Shown here: positions 1 through 6,535 of the stretch, piece by piece
Layout: each line of letters begins with the position of its first letter
Position numbering within the stretch: the stretch's first letter is position 1
Assembly (NCBI GenBank): GCA_003511945.1
Contig: DOJA01000335.1
Span: 1-6,535 of the forward strand
Direction: 5' to 3'
DNA from: Phycisphaerales bacterium
GTDB lineage: Bacteria; Planctomycetota; Phycisphaerae; Phycisphaerales; UBA1924
DNA length: 6,535 nt
Made by a program: the position numbers and the translations under genes
Notes under the pieces: model-generated
Told to the model about the DNA's origin: nothing
The model's database searches: none
Seen by the model: only the letters and a program-made list of their open reading frames with translations

Positions 1-1284
1 CCCCGGACCGCGGCACGCGTTGAGCCGCGCCGTGCACAGGTCGAACAGCGTTGACCCAGTCCACACCAGCCGTTCGATGAGGTTCTGCTTGTCCAGGCGC
101 GCCTCCTGGAAGAACGCCGTCGACTCGCGCAGCAGTTCGTACCGCAGTTCGATCGGCAGCAGCAGCTTGATGCCCAGCCCGTCCTGCTGCAGCAGCTTGT
201 TGTTGAGCAGGGGCCAGACCACCGCCCGCATGCGCTCGGGGTCGCCGCTGATGAGCGTCGGCTCGTCCAGCCGGTCGATGACGACCACCATCCCCGCGTA
301 GCCGATGGCGCCCAGCACGCGGCGCAGCCGGTTGAGCAGGGCGTACCGCGTGTCGTCCGCGTCGTCGATCGGCAGCACCGTCCCGCGGCGCAGCTCGTTG
401 GGCAGCGCGTCGAGGCACCCCGCCACCGTGCCCGTCCGGCGCGGCACGGCCCGCGTCTGCCGGGTCACGCGCCGGGCCAGTCGGAGCGCCGCGAACCGAT
501 CCCACCCGGCGCGCTTGGCGATCCCGATCAACCACACCGCCCCCGCCCCCGCCAGCGTGTACAGCCCCAGCGCCGTGCGGAGCGTCTCCGGCGCCAGCCA
601 CAGGAACAGCCCGAGGACCAGCGCCGGGATCACCCACCCCGCGTACGCGAGCGCCCGCCACAGCCAGCGCCCCGTGTGGCCCGGCGCCCGGATCAGCCGG
701 CGCAGCCGCGCGAACCGCGCCGGCGCCTGCTCCTCGCGGTCGTAGACCGCCGCCAGCACCGCCAGATCTCCCCGAACAATCTCGGGCGCGCGGCGCAGCA
801 TCCGCGCGGCGGACCCCGCGCCCCGCGGAGACCGCCCCTCCTCGCCCAGCACCATGTCGACCACCCGCGCCGTCGCCAGGTGCAGCACCGCGTCCATGTG
901 GTCCACCAGGCGCAGGCGCTTGAGCACCTTCAGGATGCCCTTGGGCTCCCCCGGCCCGTCCACCTTGGAACGGGACGCGAAGCGGTCCAGGATCGGGTTC
1001 AGGTCGTCGTAGGCGACGAGCAGCACCTTCGCGTCGGGGTGATCGCGGTTGTACGCCTCGATCCGGGAAGCCGCCTGCATGCGGATCGCCGTCTTCCCGC
1101 TGCCCTTCTCGCCGAAGACGATGGCGCTGGACGGGCGGGACAGGTCCCCCAGGATCTTCTCAAAGTCCGGGTGGGTCGTGGGCCCGTGACCGAGCCGCGC
1201 GAAGACCGGGTCGTGACGCGCCTCTTCCGCGCGGAACGGATTCTCGCTGATCGCCCAGCGCTCGAAGAACGACGCCACATTCAT
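1..1284 (-). CDS. KAP-like membrane P-loop NTPase (3' end beyond window)
   Basis: Probable membrane-anchored ATPase; substrate and pathway unknown. Reading frame is open from an ATG at 1284 to the window edge, giving 428 residues with no stop. Seen in the sequence: a Walker A motif GEKGSGKT at residues 58-65; two hydrophobic segments at about 211-231 and 238-256, separated by a short charged turn, which look like a membrane hairpin; and a Walker B-like stretch MVVVIDRLDE at 332-341, with D337 and D340/E341 as candidate magnesium and catalytic residues. An Arg-rich basic stretch follows the hairpin. A membrane hairpin inserted between Walker A and Walker B is the hallmark of KAP-family NTPases, hence the call. 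The N-terminus carries ENPF near residue 14, as also seen at the start of ExeA/GspA-type AAA ATPases, so another STAND/AAA-like family is possible. An in-frame TGA lies two codons upstream, so ATG 1284 is the first possible start; no strong Shine-Dalgarno precedes it. The gene lies 35 bp after the epimerase stop and is probably co-transcribed. Confidence 0.72.
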   Translation of the reverse strand, partial: MNVASFFERWAISENPFRAEEARHDPVFARLGHGPTTHPDFEKILGDLSRPSSAIVFGEKGSGKTAIRMQAASRIEAYNRDHPDAKVLLVAYDDLNPILDRFASRSKVDGPGEPKGILKVLKRLRLVDHMDAVLHLATARVVDMVLGEEGRSPRGAGSAARMLRRAPEIVRGDLAVLAAVYDREEQAPARFARLRRLIRAPGHTGRWLWRALAYAGWVIPALVLGLFLWLAPETLRTALGLYTLAGAGAVWLIGIAKRAGWDRFAALRLARRVTRQTRAVPRRTGTVAGCLDALPNELRRGTVLPIDDADDTRYALLNRLRRVLGAIGYAGMVVVIDRLDEPTLISGDPERMRAVVWPLLNNKLLQQDGLGIKLLLPIELRYELLRESTAFFQEARLDKQNLIERLVWTGSTLFDLCTARLNACRGPG

Positions 1285-1319
1285 CGGGAGTCAGGATACC
1301 TCATCCGCCGGCGCGCCAC

Positions 1320-2231
1320 TCACACCCGCCCCGGCGCCCCGCGCTCCTCGCGCAGCAGTCTTGAGGCCCGCCAGCCGAGCACGCGCTCCGCCTTCGAGCA
1401 GTCCACGAACGACCCCCGCGCCACGCACGCCTCGATCCCCGCCACCGACGCGTAGAACCGCTCCGCCAGCTCCGCCACGCCCTCCGGCGTCCGCGGGTCC
1501 GGCGCCGCACACCACACCACCTCGTGCCCCACCACCTCCGCCTCGACCGCCAGGCGCACCGCCTCCGCCGCGTCCTCCCGCGCGATGTACGCGAACGCCT
1601 CGCACCCGCCCCACACGAACTCCGAGGGCGGCTTGCGCTTCGCGTTCGCCAGGAACGCCTCGCGGTTGAGCACATAGGGCAGCCGCACGCTGACGGCGCT
1701 CATCGGGCCCGTATCCCCCCGCGCGCCGAACGACCCCGCGTCGCACAGCCCGTCCAGCGCCCGTTCCGCGAGCACCTTGCTCAGCCCGTACACATTCAGC
1801 GGCCTCGGCGCCATCGCCTCGCTCAGGGGCAGCACCGGCGGCACCCGTGCGCACCACGAGCCGTCCGACTCCACCCCCCCCAGCATCGCCTGGATGGAAC
1901 TGACAAACACCACCCGGCGCACGCCCGCGCCGAACGACGCCGCGAACACGCTCGCGTTCATCGCCTGGTTCTCGCGCAGCACGGTCTCGGGCGGCGCCAC
2001 CAGCGAGTTGATGTGATTGGCCGAGTGCACCACCGCGTCCACCCGCCCGCCGAACAGGTCGAACGCGCGGTGGATCGCGTACGGGTTCAGCAGGTCGTCG
2101 ACGATCACCGGGTGGGGCCGCCCGGAGGCCGGCGCGCAGTCGATCCCCGCCACCGCGTGCCCCGCCGCCAGCAGCGTCTCCGCGCAGGCCGACCCCAGCC
2201 GCCCGTTGCACCCTGTGACAATGACCCTCAT
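1320..2231 (-). CDS. NAD-dependent epimerase/dehydratase family protein (extended SDR)
   Basis: Predicted cytoplasmic NAD-dependent oxidoreductase/epimerase of 303 residues, a normal size for extended short-chain dehydrogenases acting on nucleotide sugars. Seen: N-terminal Rossmann motif TGCNGRLG at residues 6-13 (GxxGxxG pattern), an acidic residue D31 at the end of the second strand that fits NAD rather than NADP, VVHSANHIN around 67-75, the active-site serine region VFVSSIQ at 108-114, and the YxxxK pair Y148/K152 in YGLSK. The C-terminal part has FVDCSKAERVLGWRAS near 275-290, which resembles the substrate-domain ending of sugar epimerases (known family trait: an LGW motif). Start chosen at ATG 2231 because it places the Rossmann glycine loop at the extreme N-terminus and has an AAGGA site 10 nt upstream; a longer in-frame version from 2357 adds 42 residues with no family resemblance. 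It sits 68 bp after the peptidase gene and 35 bp before the NTPase. The substrate cannot be told; UDP-glucose-4-epimerase-like or dTDP-sugar enzymes are alternatives. Confidence 0.88.
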   Translation of the reverse strand: MRVIVTGCNGRLGSACAETLLAAGHAVAGIDCAPASGRPHPVIVDDLLNPYAIHRAFDLFGGRVDAVVHSANHINSLVAPPETVLRENQAMNASVFAASFGAGVRRVVFVSSIQAMLGGVESDGSWCARVPPVLPLSEAMAPRPLNVYGLSKVLAERALDGLCDAGSFGARGDTGPMSAVSVRLPYVLNREAFLANAKRKPPSEFVWGGCEAFAYIAREDAAEAVRLAVEAEVVGHEVVWCAAPDPRTPEGVAELAERFYASVAGIEACVARGSFVDCSKAERVLGWRASRLLREERGAPGRV

Positions 2232-2241
2232 CCGAGTTGGA

Positions 2242-2249
2242 TCCTTCTT
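2242..2249 (-). promoter_or_regulatory. Shine-Dalgarno site for the epimerase gene
   Basis: The minus strand reads AAGAAGGA, with the AAGGA core ending 10 nt before ATG 2231. It supports the short start over the longer in-frame alternative at 2357. Confidence 0.6.
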
Positions 2250-2299
2250 CAGGCCGCGCCGAGCAGCGAGTGAGCCGGGGAAACGGTTCCCTTGACCGG

Positions 2300-3601
2300 T
2301 CAGCCCTCGACAGCCTCTCGGCCATGGACGATCTCGATCCAAGACGCCAGGCGGCAATGACGCCCCGCGGGGCCGATCGCTCTATCGTAGAAGTGCTTGG
2401 TCGCTGACGCACACACCTTATGGAAATCGACAAAGAGTTCGACGGTAGAGCCCTCGCCGACGAAGAGGCCGGGATCGTTGACTCGCTGCACCGCGCGAGC
2501 CCGGTCCCTCGTCGAAGGATGGCTGTCCAGCGGGCCGGTCGCGTCGCGCTGGAGTCGCTCCTCGATGGCCCACCTCATCGGAGGCGGGAGCGTTTTCGCT
2601 CTGACGGCGATCAGGGCCGGCAGATCGTTGGGGAGGATCATACGACTGAAACTGCGCCCGACATCCTCCATGGCGCGCCGTTCTCCGGACGACAGCATCG
2701 CGAGATCAACCATAGTCTTGACGAAGGCGTCGGCGCCGGCGACCACGGCCTCAGATCGATCGGCGCGGTATTCCATCTGGCGGAGCAGCGCCGCGGTGAC
2801 TAGCCGCCCGACCAGTGACAGGCCCTTGAGAAGCACCCGAAGCATGAAGCGCCCGATCCCCGCAACCAACGCCACCCCCCAGGAGCTCCCGATGATCCAC
2901 CAGGGGTCCCGTTCCACCAGGTCCTCGATGGCTTCGTCGATTTCATCTTCTTCGGCCGCGTGGGACAGCCAACCGTCGATGGCGCGGGTCAGGTAGGCCG
3001 CTCTCATCGAACCGCGTTGTGAGAAGTGCGCCAACTCGTGAGCGACCACTCCCACGAACTGACGAAGGTTGAGCCCTTCGACGAGAGGCAGACCAACCGT
3101 GAGCACCAGGTCGTCGCTCCCGAAGCTCAGAACACCACGCCGGAAGGACGCCGAGGCGTTGGCCGAGCAGTCCACATCTATTCGTGAAGGCCTGGGTGCT
3201 CCCATGAGCGCCGCGACTTGCCCTACCAGCGCATAGAGCCCCGGCGCTTCAGCGCCGGACACAGTTCGGACGGCTCTCCGACCTCGCCTCCGCGCGAAGA
3301 GCGGCTTGATCATCATCGCCAGCAACGCAAACCCCGCAAGAGGCATCACCGAGGCCGTCAGCAGGACCAGACCATGCCTCATGTACTCAAAGGCGGGCAC
3401 CGTGACATGCACGATGAACCATACCGTGCCGAGCGCGATCAGCGCCAGCAGCCCCGCGTAGATCGCGGGCATGAGCAGCATGAATGTCGCGGCCAGCGCC
3501 ATCGACAAGGCGAAGCCGCTCGACAGCGGTGGGTGCTCCATCGGACCCTTGAACCACCGCGAGAAGTCCGGCGCGCTCGCTTCCGCCTCCCGCTTTTCCA
3601 T
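2300..3601 (-). CDS. M48-type integral membrane zinc metallopeptidase
   Basis: Predicted membrane-embedded zinc endopeptidase of 433 residues, related to the HtpX/Ste24 (M48) superfamily; its substrate is unknown. Seen: about three hydrophobic segments in residues 30-100, a basic stretch RRRGRR near 104-109, the zinc-binding HELAH at 188-192 with E189 catalytic, and one or two further hydrophobic segments at about 235-272. MEYRAD at 276-281 follows, whose E277 is the expected third zinc ligand. SHPSTRDR at 360-367 matches the conserved HPS/HPP-R element of M48 enzymes. The C-terminal stretch 390-410 (VDFHKVCASATKHFYDRAIG) resembles an ending found in some M48 proteins. All catalytic residues are present, so the enzyme looks intact. 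Start ATG 3601 has a GGAGG 5 nt upstream; the longer open frame reaching 4189 is only a shadow of the mutase gene. It lies 20 bp after the mutase stop, so it is probably translated from the same mRNA. Third-position GC is clearly lower than in the neighbours (see findings), a possible sign of transfer. Confidence 0.88.
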   Translation of the reverse strand: MEKREAEASAPDFSRWFKGPMEHPPLSSGFALSMALAATFMLLMPAIYAGLLALIALGTVWFIVHVTVPAFEYMRHGLVLLTASVMPLAGFALLAMMIKPLFARRRGRRAVRTVSGAEAPGLYALVGQVAALMGAPRPSRIDVDCSANASASFRRGVLSFGSDDLVLTVGLPLVEGLNLRQFVGVVAHELAHFSQRGSMRAAYLTRAIDGWLSHAAEEDEIDEAIEDLVERDPWWIIGSSWGVALVAGIGRFMLRVLLKGLSLVGRLVTAALLRQMEYRADRSEAVVAGADAFVKTMVDLAMLSSGERRAMEDVGRSFSRMILPNDLPALIAVRAKTLPPPMRWAIEERLQRDATGPLDSHPSTRDRARAVQRVNDPGLFVGEGSTVELFVDFHKVCASATKHFYDRAIGPAGRHCRLASWIEIVHGREAVEG

Positions 3602-3606
3602 GCTCC

Positions 3607-3611
3607 CCTCC
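3607..3611 (-). promoter_or_regulatory. Shine-Dalgarno site for the M48 peptidase gene
   Basis: The minus strand has GGAGG within GGAGGGGAGC, 5 nt before ATG 3601 and inside the 20-bp gap after the mutase stop. It decides the start against the much longer in-frame extension that overlaps the mutase gene. Confidence 0.7.
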
Positions 3612-3621
3612 GGCCCCGGGA

Positions 3622-5031
3622 TCAGTGCTCCACCGCCCGCCCCAGCATCGGCGCGATCTCCGCGGTCATCCGGTCCAGCGTCGCCCGGTCCCGCGCCTCC
3701 AGGTTCAGCCGGAGCAGCGGCTCGGTGTTGCTCTTGCGCACATTGCACCACCACCCCTCGCGCTCGAAGCAGTCGATCGTCACCCCGTCCAGTTCGTCCA
3801 CCCGCCCGCGCGCCCCGTACTTCCCGCGCAGGCGCTCCAGAGCGCCGTCCTTGTCCTCGACCTCGAAGTTCATCTCCCCCGACTGCGCGTACCGCGCGAT
3901 CGGCGCGATGACCCGGCTCATCCGCTCGCCCCGCTCCGCGAACGCCGACAGCACCACCGCCAGCGCGATCGCTCCGGAGTCGGCGCTGAAGTTGTCGCGG
4001 AAGTAGAAGTGCCCCGACAGTTCCCCGCCGAACACCGCGCCGCGCTCCGCCAGCAGCCCCTTCATGAACACATGCCCCACCCGCGAGCGCACCGGCTCGC
4101 CCCCCGCCCGACGGATGTCCTCCTCCAGCGCCTTGCTCGACCGCAGGTCGTAGATCACCGGCGATGGGCCGTGCCTCCTGATGAACCACGCGCCCAGGAA
4201 CGCCGTCAGGTGGTCGCAGCCCACCGCGGCCCCCTTCTCATCCACCACCACAAGCCGGTCGGCGTCGCCGTCGAAGCACACGCCGAAGTCCGCCTTCGAG
4301 TCCACCACCGCCCGCTGCGTGTCCCGCAGGTTCGCCGCCACCAGCGGGTTCGGCTCGTGGACGAACACCCCCTTGCTGTTCTCGAAGTTCACCTCCACGA
4401 TCTCCAGCCCCGCCACGCGCGAGCCCGCCGCACCGAAGACCGCGGGCGCCATCGTCCCCGCCATCCCGTTGCTCGCGTCCACCGCGATCCGCACCCGCTT
4501 CCCCTTCAGGTCCGCGAACCGCAGCACATGCGCGCGATAGGCATCCCACAGATCGCGCGCCTCCGCCGTGCCCGCACCGGCGCCCTTCTTCGACTCGTCC
4601 GCCTCCAGGGCCAGCCGGAGGATGTCCTTCAGCCCCGTCGCCTCGCCCACCGGCTTCGCGTGGCGCCTGGAGATCTTGAACCCGTTGTACTGCGGCGGAT
4701 TGTGGCTCGCCGTCACCTGCACGCCCCCGGCGGCGTCGAGGTGATTGATCGCGAAGTACACCGCGGGGGTGTCCACCATCCCGATGTCCACCACCTGCGC
4801 CCCCGCGTCCCGCAGCCCCCGCACCAGCGCATCGCGCAGCGAGGGGCTGCTCGTGCGCATGTCGCGCCCGACCACCAGCCGCCGGGCCGCGGCGCCCTTG
4901 ACGCCCTCCTTCTCCGCTTGCGCCAGCAGGAACCGCCCGCACCCGAGCCCGATCCGCCACGCCCCCGCCTCATTCAGCGGCGACGGATAAGTCCCCCGGA
5001 TGTCGTACGCCTTGAAAATCTTCTCAAGCAT
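3622..5031 (-). CDS. Phosphomannomutase/phosphoglucomutase
   Basis: Alpha-D-phosphohexomutase, 469 residues, the usual family length. It interconverts hexose 6-phosphate and hexose 1-phosphate in the cytoplasm, feeding GDP-mannose or UDP-glucose type precursors for surface polysaccharide. All four domain signatures are visible in order: the phosphoserine loop TASHNPPQYNGFKI at residues 107-120 with catalytic S109; the magnesium loop DGDADR at 254-259 (D254, D256, D258); the sugar-recognition loop GGELSGH at 335-341; and the C-terminal phosphate-binding loop RKSNTEP at 432-438. The N-terminus FKAYDIRG is typical of the AlgC/ManB-like bacterial enzymes. GGELSGH with a GEMNFE segment fits bifunctional PMM/PGM better than GlmM; the exact sugar preference is inferred. 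Start ATG 5031 is chosen because FKAYDIRG then begins at residue 6 and a GAGGGG site lies 7 nt upstream; an in-frame GTG at 5052 would add seven residues. It is the first gene of the probable four-gene transcript. Confidence 0.95.
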   Translation of the reverse strand: MLEKIFKAYDIRGTYPSPLNEAGAWRIGLGCGRFLLAQAEKEGVKGAAARRLVVGRDMRTSSPSLRDALVRGLRDAGAQVVDIGMVDTPAVYFAINHLDAAGGVQVTASHNPPQYNGFKISRRHAKPVGEATGLKDILRLALEADESKKGAGAGTAEARDLWDAYRAHVLRFADLKGKRVRIAVDASNGMAGTMAPAVFGAAGSRVAGLEIVEVNFENSKGVFVHEPNPLVAANLRDTQRAVVDSKADFGVCFDGDADRLVVVDEKGAAVGCDHLTAFLGAWFIRRHGPSPVIYDLRSSKALEEDIRRAGGEPVRSRVGHVFMKGLLAERGAVFGGELSGHFYFRDNFSADSGAIALAVVLSAFAERGERMSRVIAPIARYAQSGEMNFEVEDKDGALERLRGKYGARGRVDELDGVTIDCFEREGWWCNVRKSNTEPLLRLNLEARDRATLDRMTAEIAPMLGRAVEH

Positions 5032-5038
5032 GCGCGAT

Positions 5039-5044
5039 CCCCTC
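5039..5044 (-). promoter_or_regulatory. Shine-Dalgarno site for the phosphohexomutase gene
   Basis: The minus strand reads GAGGGG, 7 nt before ATG 5031. It lies inside the alternative reading that starts at GTG 5052, and so favours the shorter protein. Confidence 0.65.
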
Positions 5045-5103
5045 TCGTTCACTCAGCGGGCCACACAGAATACCGCCCCCCTCCACCGACCCCGTCTCTT
5101 CAC

Positions 5104-5145
5104 TTCCACTCTCCACGCTCCACTCTCCACTCTCCACTTTCTACT
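5104..5145. repeat. Heptanucleotide tandem repeat (CTCCACT)
   Basis: Six consecutive 7-base units on the plus strand: TTCCACT, CTCCACG, CTCCACT, CTCCACT, CTCCACT, TTCTACT. Three adjacent units are identical and the others differ at one or two positions. The minus strand is therefore purine-rich (AGTGGAG units). The block fills part of the 109-bp spacer before the mutase gene and contains the helicase stop codon (5141-5143). It resembles in form the short tandem heptamer repeats known from some cyanobacteria; no function is evident. Confidence 0.85.
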
Positions 5146-6535
5146 CTCTGCCCCCCGCTCTCCGCTCTTCGCTCTCCACCTCATCCCCGTCCACCAGCAC
5201 GCGCACCCCCTCCGGCAGCGCCCGCAGGAAGATCCGCCCGTACCCGGACTTCACCAGCCGCGGGTCCAGCACCACCACCCGCCCGCGGTCCCCGCTCGAG
5301 CGGATCAACCGCCCGAACCCCTGCTTGAAGCGGATCACCGCCCGCGGCACGGCGTCCTCCATGAAGGGGTCCCCGCCGCGCTCGGCGATCAGCTCCGACC
5401 GCGCCTGCGTGAGCGGCCGATCCGGCGGATCAAACGGCAACCGGGTGATGATGACATTCCGCAGCCCTCTCCCCTGCACATCCACGCCCTGCCAGAAGGA
5501 GCTCGTCCCCAGCAGGACCGAGCGTTCGTCCTCCCGGAACTTCTCCAGAATAAACGCGCGGCTGCCGTCCTTTCCCTGCACCCACATCGGCATCCCCAGC
5601 CGCCCGCACACCTCCCCGCGCAGCAACTCCGCCACGCGGTGCATCGTGCGGAACGAGGTGAACAGCACGAACGCCCCGCCGTCCGTCGCCTCGATGTGCT
5701 CGACGATCCGCTCCGACAGCGCGTCCTCGTAGGCGTGGTTGCGGGGATCGGGCATGCGCGGATGGACATGCAGCTCGGCCTGTCGCGCGTGGTCGAACGG
5801 GCTGCCCAGCACGAGCGTCGACGCCTCCCCGGATTCTTCGCACCCCAGCCGCGCCCGCGCGTGATCGAACGACCCGCGCGAGGTCGTCAGCGTGGCGCTG
5901 GTCAGCACCACCGACCACCCGCGCCCGAAGAGCGTGCGCGAGAGGATGGGGGCCACATCGATCGGCGAGCACGCCAGCGTCACCCGCAGCCCGCGCGAGT
6001 GTCCCTCGCCGGCGCTGGTCTCGACCCAGTACGCGCACCCCTCCATCTGCTGCGCGAGGAGCGCCTCCGCCTCGTCCGCGATGGCGCCGGCGCGCAGGGC
6101 GTAGGCGTTGAGCTCGTAGCGGTCCTCCTCCCGGTCGAGCGCCTCCCGCAGGCGCCTGAGCACCAGCGACAGTTCACGGAACGCAGGCGTCAGCGTGTTC
6201 TCCACCGCGCCCGCCGAGCGGAGGCGCACCGTGCCGAACTCCCCGTGGACAAGCCCGACGAGCGCCGAGAAGAACCCGTCCGCCGCGTCCGAGGCCGCCC
6301 CGCACAGGCCGACGGCGCGATCGACCGTCGCCGCGGCGTCATCGGGCGCGAGCACGCCCGCCAGGAACCCGCGCTGCTTCTTCCCCTGGTAGAGCGAGGA
6401 CAGCAGGTGGCGCACTCGCCCCTCCGAGAGCGACAACCCGAAGTGGTCACTCGCCACATCCTCCACCTGGTGCGCCTCGTCCAGAACTACATGGTGGTAC
6501 TGGGGCAGAAAGCCACCACCACCCCCACCACCCCC
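5141..6535 (-). CDS. DinG/XPD-like ATP-dependent DNA helicase (5' end beyond window)
   Basis: C-terminal 464 residues of a superfamily 2 helicase of the DinG/YoaA/XPD group, which unwinds DNA 5' to 3' in repair and in resolving R-loops or stalled forks (known for the family). Numbering here starts at the window edge. Seen: motif II DEAH at 19-22 preceded by FLPQYHHVVL; the EDVASDHFG that usually follows DEAH in DinG proteins; motif III LTSATL at 211-216; GGAFVLFTSFRTMH near 286-299 (motif IV region); motif V GTSSFWQGVDVQG at 343-355 followed by the family's LPFDPP; and motif VI QGFGRLIRS at 405-413, with its conserved arginines. The Walker A motif and any iron-sulfur cysteine cluster lie upstream, outside the window, so the Fe-S type cannot be judged. 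Eight consecutive glycines directly precede FLPQY. The stop TAG at 5141-5143 lies in a heptamer repeat, and the last dozen or so residues are repeat-derived. It is 109 bp upstream of the mutase start; co-transcription is uncertain. Confidence 0.93.
   Translation of the reverse strand, partial: GGGGGGGGFLPQYHHVVLDEAHQVEDVASDHFGLSLSEGRVRHLLSSLYQGKKQRGFLAGVLAPDDAAATVDRAVGLCGAASDAADGFFSALVGLVHGEFGTVRLRSAGAVENTLTPAFRELSLVLRRLREALDREEDRYELNAYALRAGAIADEAEALLAQQMEGCAYWVETSAGEGHSRGLRVTLACSPIDVAPILSRTLFGRGWSVVLTSATLTTSRGSFDHARARLGCEESGEASTLVLGSPFDHARQAELHVHPRMPDPRNHAYEDALSERIVEHIEATDGGAFVLFTSFRTMHRVAELLRGEVCGRLGMPMWVQGKDGSRAFILEKFREDERSVLLGTSSFWQGVDVQGRGLRNVIITRLPFDPPDRPLTQARSELIAERGGDPFMEDAVPRAVIRFKQGFGRLIRSSGDRGRVVVLDPRLVKSGYGRIFLRALPEGVRVLVDGDEVESEERRAGGRE
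5158..5178. repeat. Second heptamer block (CTCTCCG-like) inside helicase 3' end
   Basis: Three 7-base units CTCTCCG, CTCTTCG and CTCTCCA lie in line, separated from the first block by a short C-rich stretch. They fall within the last codons of the helicase and encode part of its acidic and basic tail (EVESEERR). Because the unit is not a multiple of three, a gain or loss of one unit would change the C-terminus. Confidence 0.65.
6512..6535 (-). other. Polyglycine-coding tract in the helicase
   Basis: Eight glycine codons (a mix of GGT, GGG and GGC) lie at the very edge of the window, three codons ahead of the Q-Y-H-H stretch leading to the DEAH box. The run may continue upstream. It probably forms a flexible linker between the preceding (Fe-S or arch-type) domain and the motif II strand. 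It is low-complexity DNA, so slippage or assembly error is also possible. Confidence 0.6.

Noticed and set aside
1524..2273. Plus-strand open frame (249 codons) opposite the epimerase gene
   Set aside because: Low-complexity, Arg/His-rich shadow of a clear Rossmann-fold gene; no recognisable motif.
2278..2291. Inverted repeat GGGAA/TTCCC in the 68-bp gap before the epimerase gene, as a terminator
   Set aside because: Only a 5-bp stem with a 4-base loop and no following T-run; too weak to call a terminator.
3602..4189. Extension of the peptidase frame upstream of ATG 3601
   Set aside because: It overlaps the mutase coding region, encodes Gly/Arg/Ala-rich sequence with no family match, and a good Shine-Dalgarno site marks ATG 3601.
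5060..5100. Promoter for the mutase gene (a TATTCT hexamer on the minus strand near 5070)
   Set aside because: No matching -35 element at a proper distance; a chance match cannot be excluded.
5104..5178. CRISPR array or regulatory direct-repeat cluster
   Set aside because: The units are only 7 bp, tandem without spacers, and no cas genes are present; this is a simple-sequence repeat.
3625..5328. Very long plus-strand open frame (567 codons) opposite the mutase and the helicase end
   Set aside because: It is antisense to a mutase with every catalytic motif intact. Its translation is Arg/His/Pro-rich with no domain, as expected from the GC-rich complement.

Overview
This 6.5-kb window holds five protein-coding genes, all on the minus strand. 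Their order of transcription (from high to low coordinates) is: a DinG/XPD-type helicase (upstream end cut off), a phosphomannomutase/phosphoglucomutase, a multi-pass membrane M48-type zinc metallopeptidase, an NAD-dependent sugar epimerase/dehydratase-type protein, and a KAP-like membrane P-loop NTPase (downstream end cut off). Coding density is very high. The largest intergenic gap is 109 bp, so no stretch over 300 bases lacks a gene. I see no RNA genes, CRISPR array, insertion sequence or integrase.

Organism: DNA is strongly GC-rich, with third codon positions almost all G or C in four of the five genes. The gene content and purine-rich Shine-Dalgarno sites indicate a high-GC bacterium. 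A planctomycete of the Phycisphaerae type is my guess from general flavour only; the sequence does not prove it.

Layout. 5141-6535: C-terminal two thirds or so of a DinG-like helicase, visible from just before the DEAH box to the stop. 5032-5140: a 109-bp gap with a pyrimidine-rich heptanucleotide repeat that runs through the helicase stop codon. 3622-5031: complete alpha-D-phosphohexomutase, 469 residues. 2300-3601: complete HELAH metallopeptidase, 433 residues. 1320-2231: complete Rossmann-fold epimerase-type protein, 303 residues. 1-1284: first 428 residues of the NTPase.

The mutase, peptidase, epimerase and NTPase genes are separated by 20, 68 and 35 bp and are probably co-transcribed. 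The mutase and epimerase could serve sugar-nucleotide or surface-glycan metabolism. The peptidase and NTPase are both predicted membrane proteins. No shared pathway can be proved from the sequence. The peptidase gene has noticeably lower third-position GC than every neighbour, which suggests a different history. I do not see a convincing new system; the points worth checking are that compositional outlier, the KAP-like NTPase, the heptamer repeat at the helicase terminus and a polyglycine run next to the helicase DEAH box.
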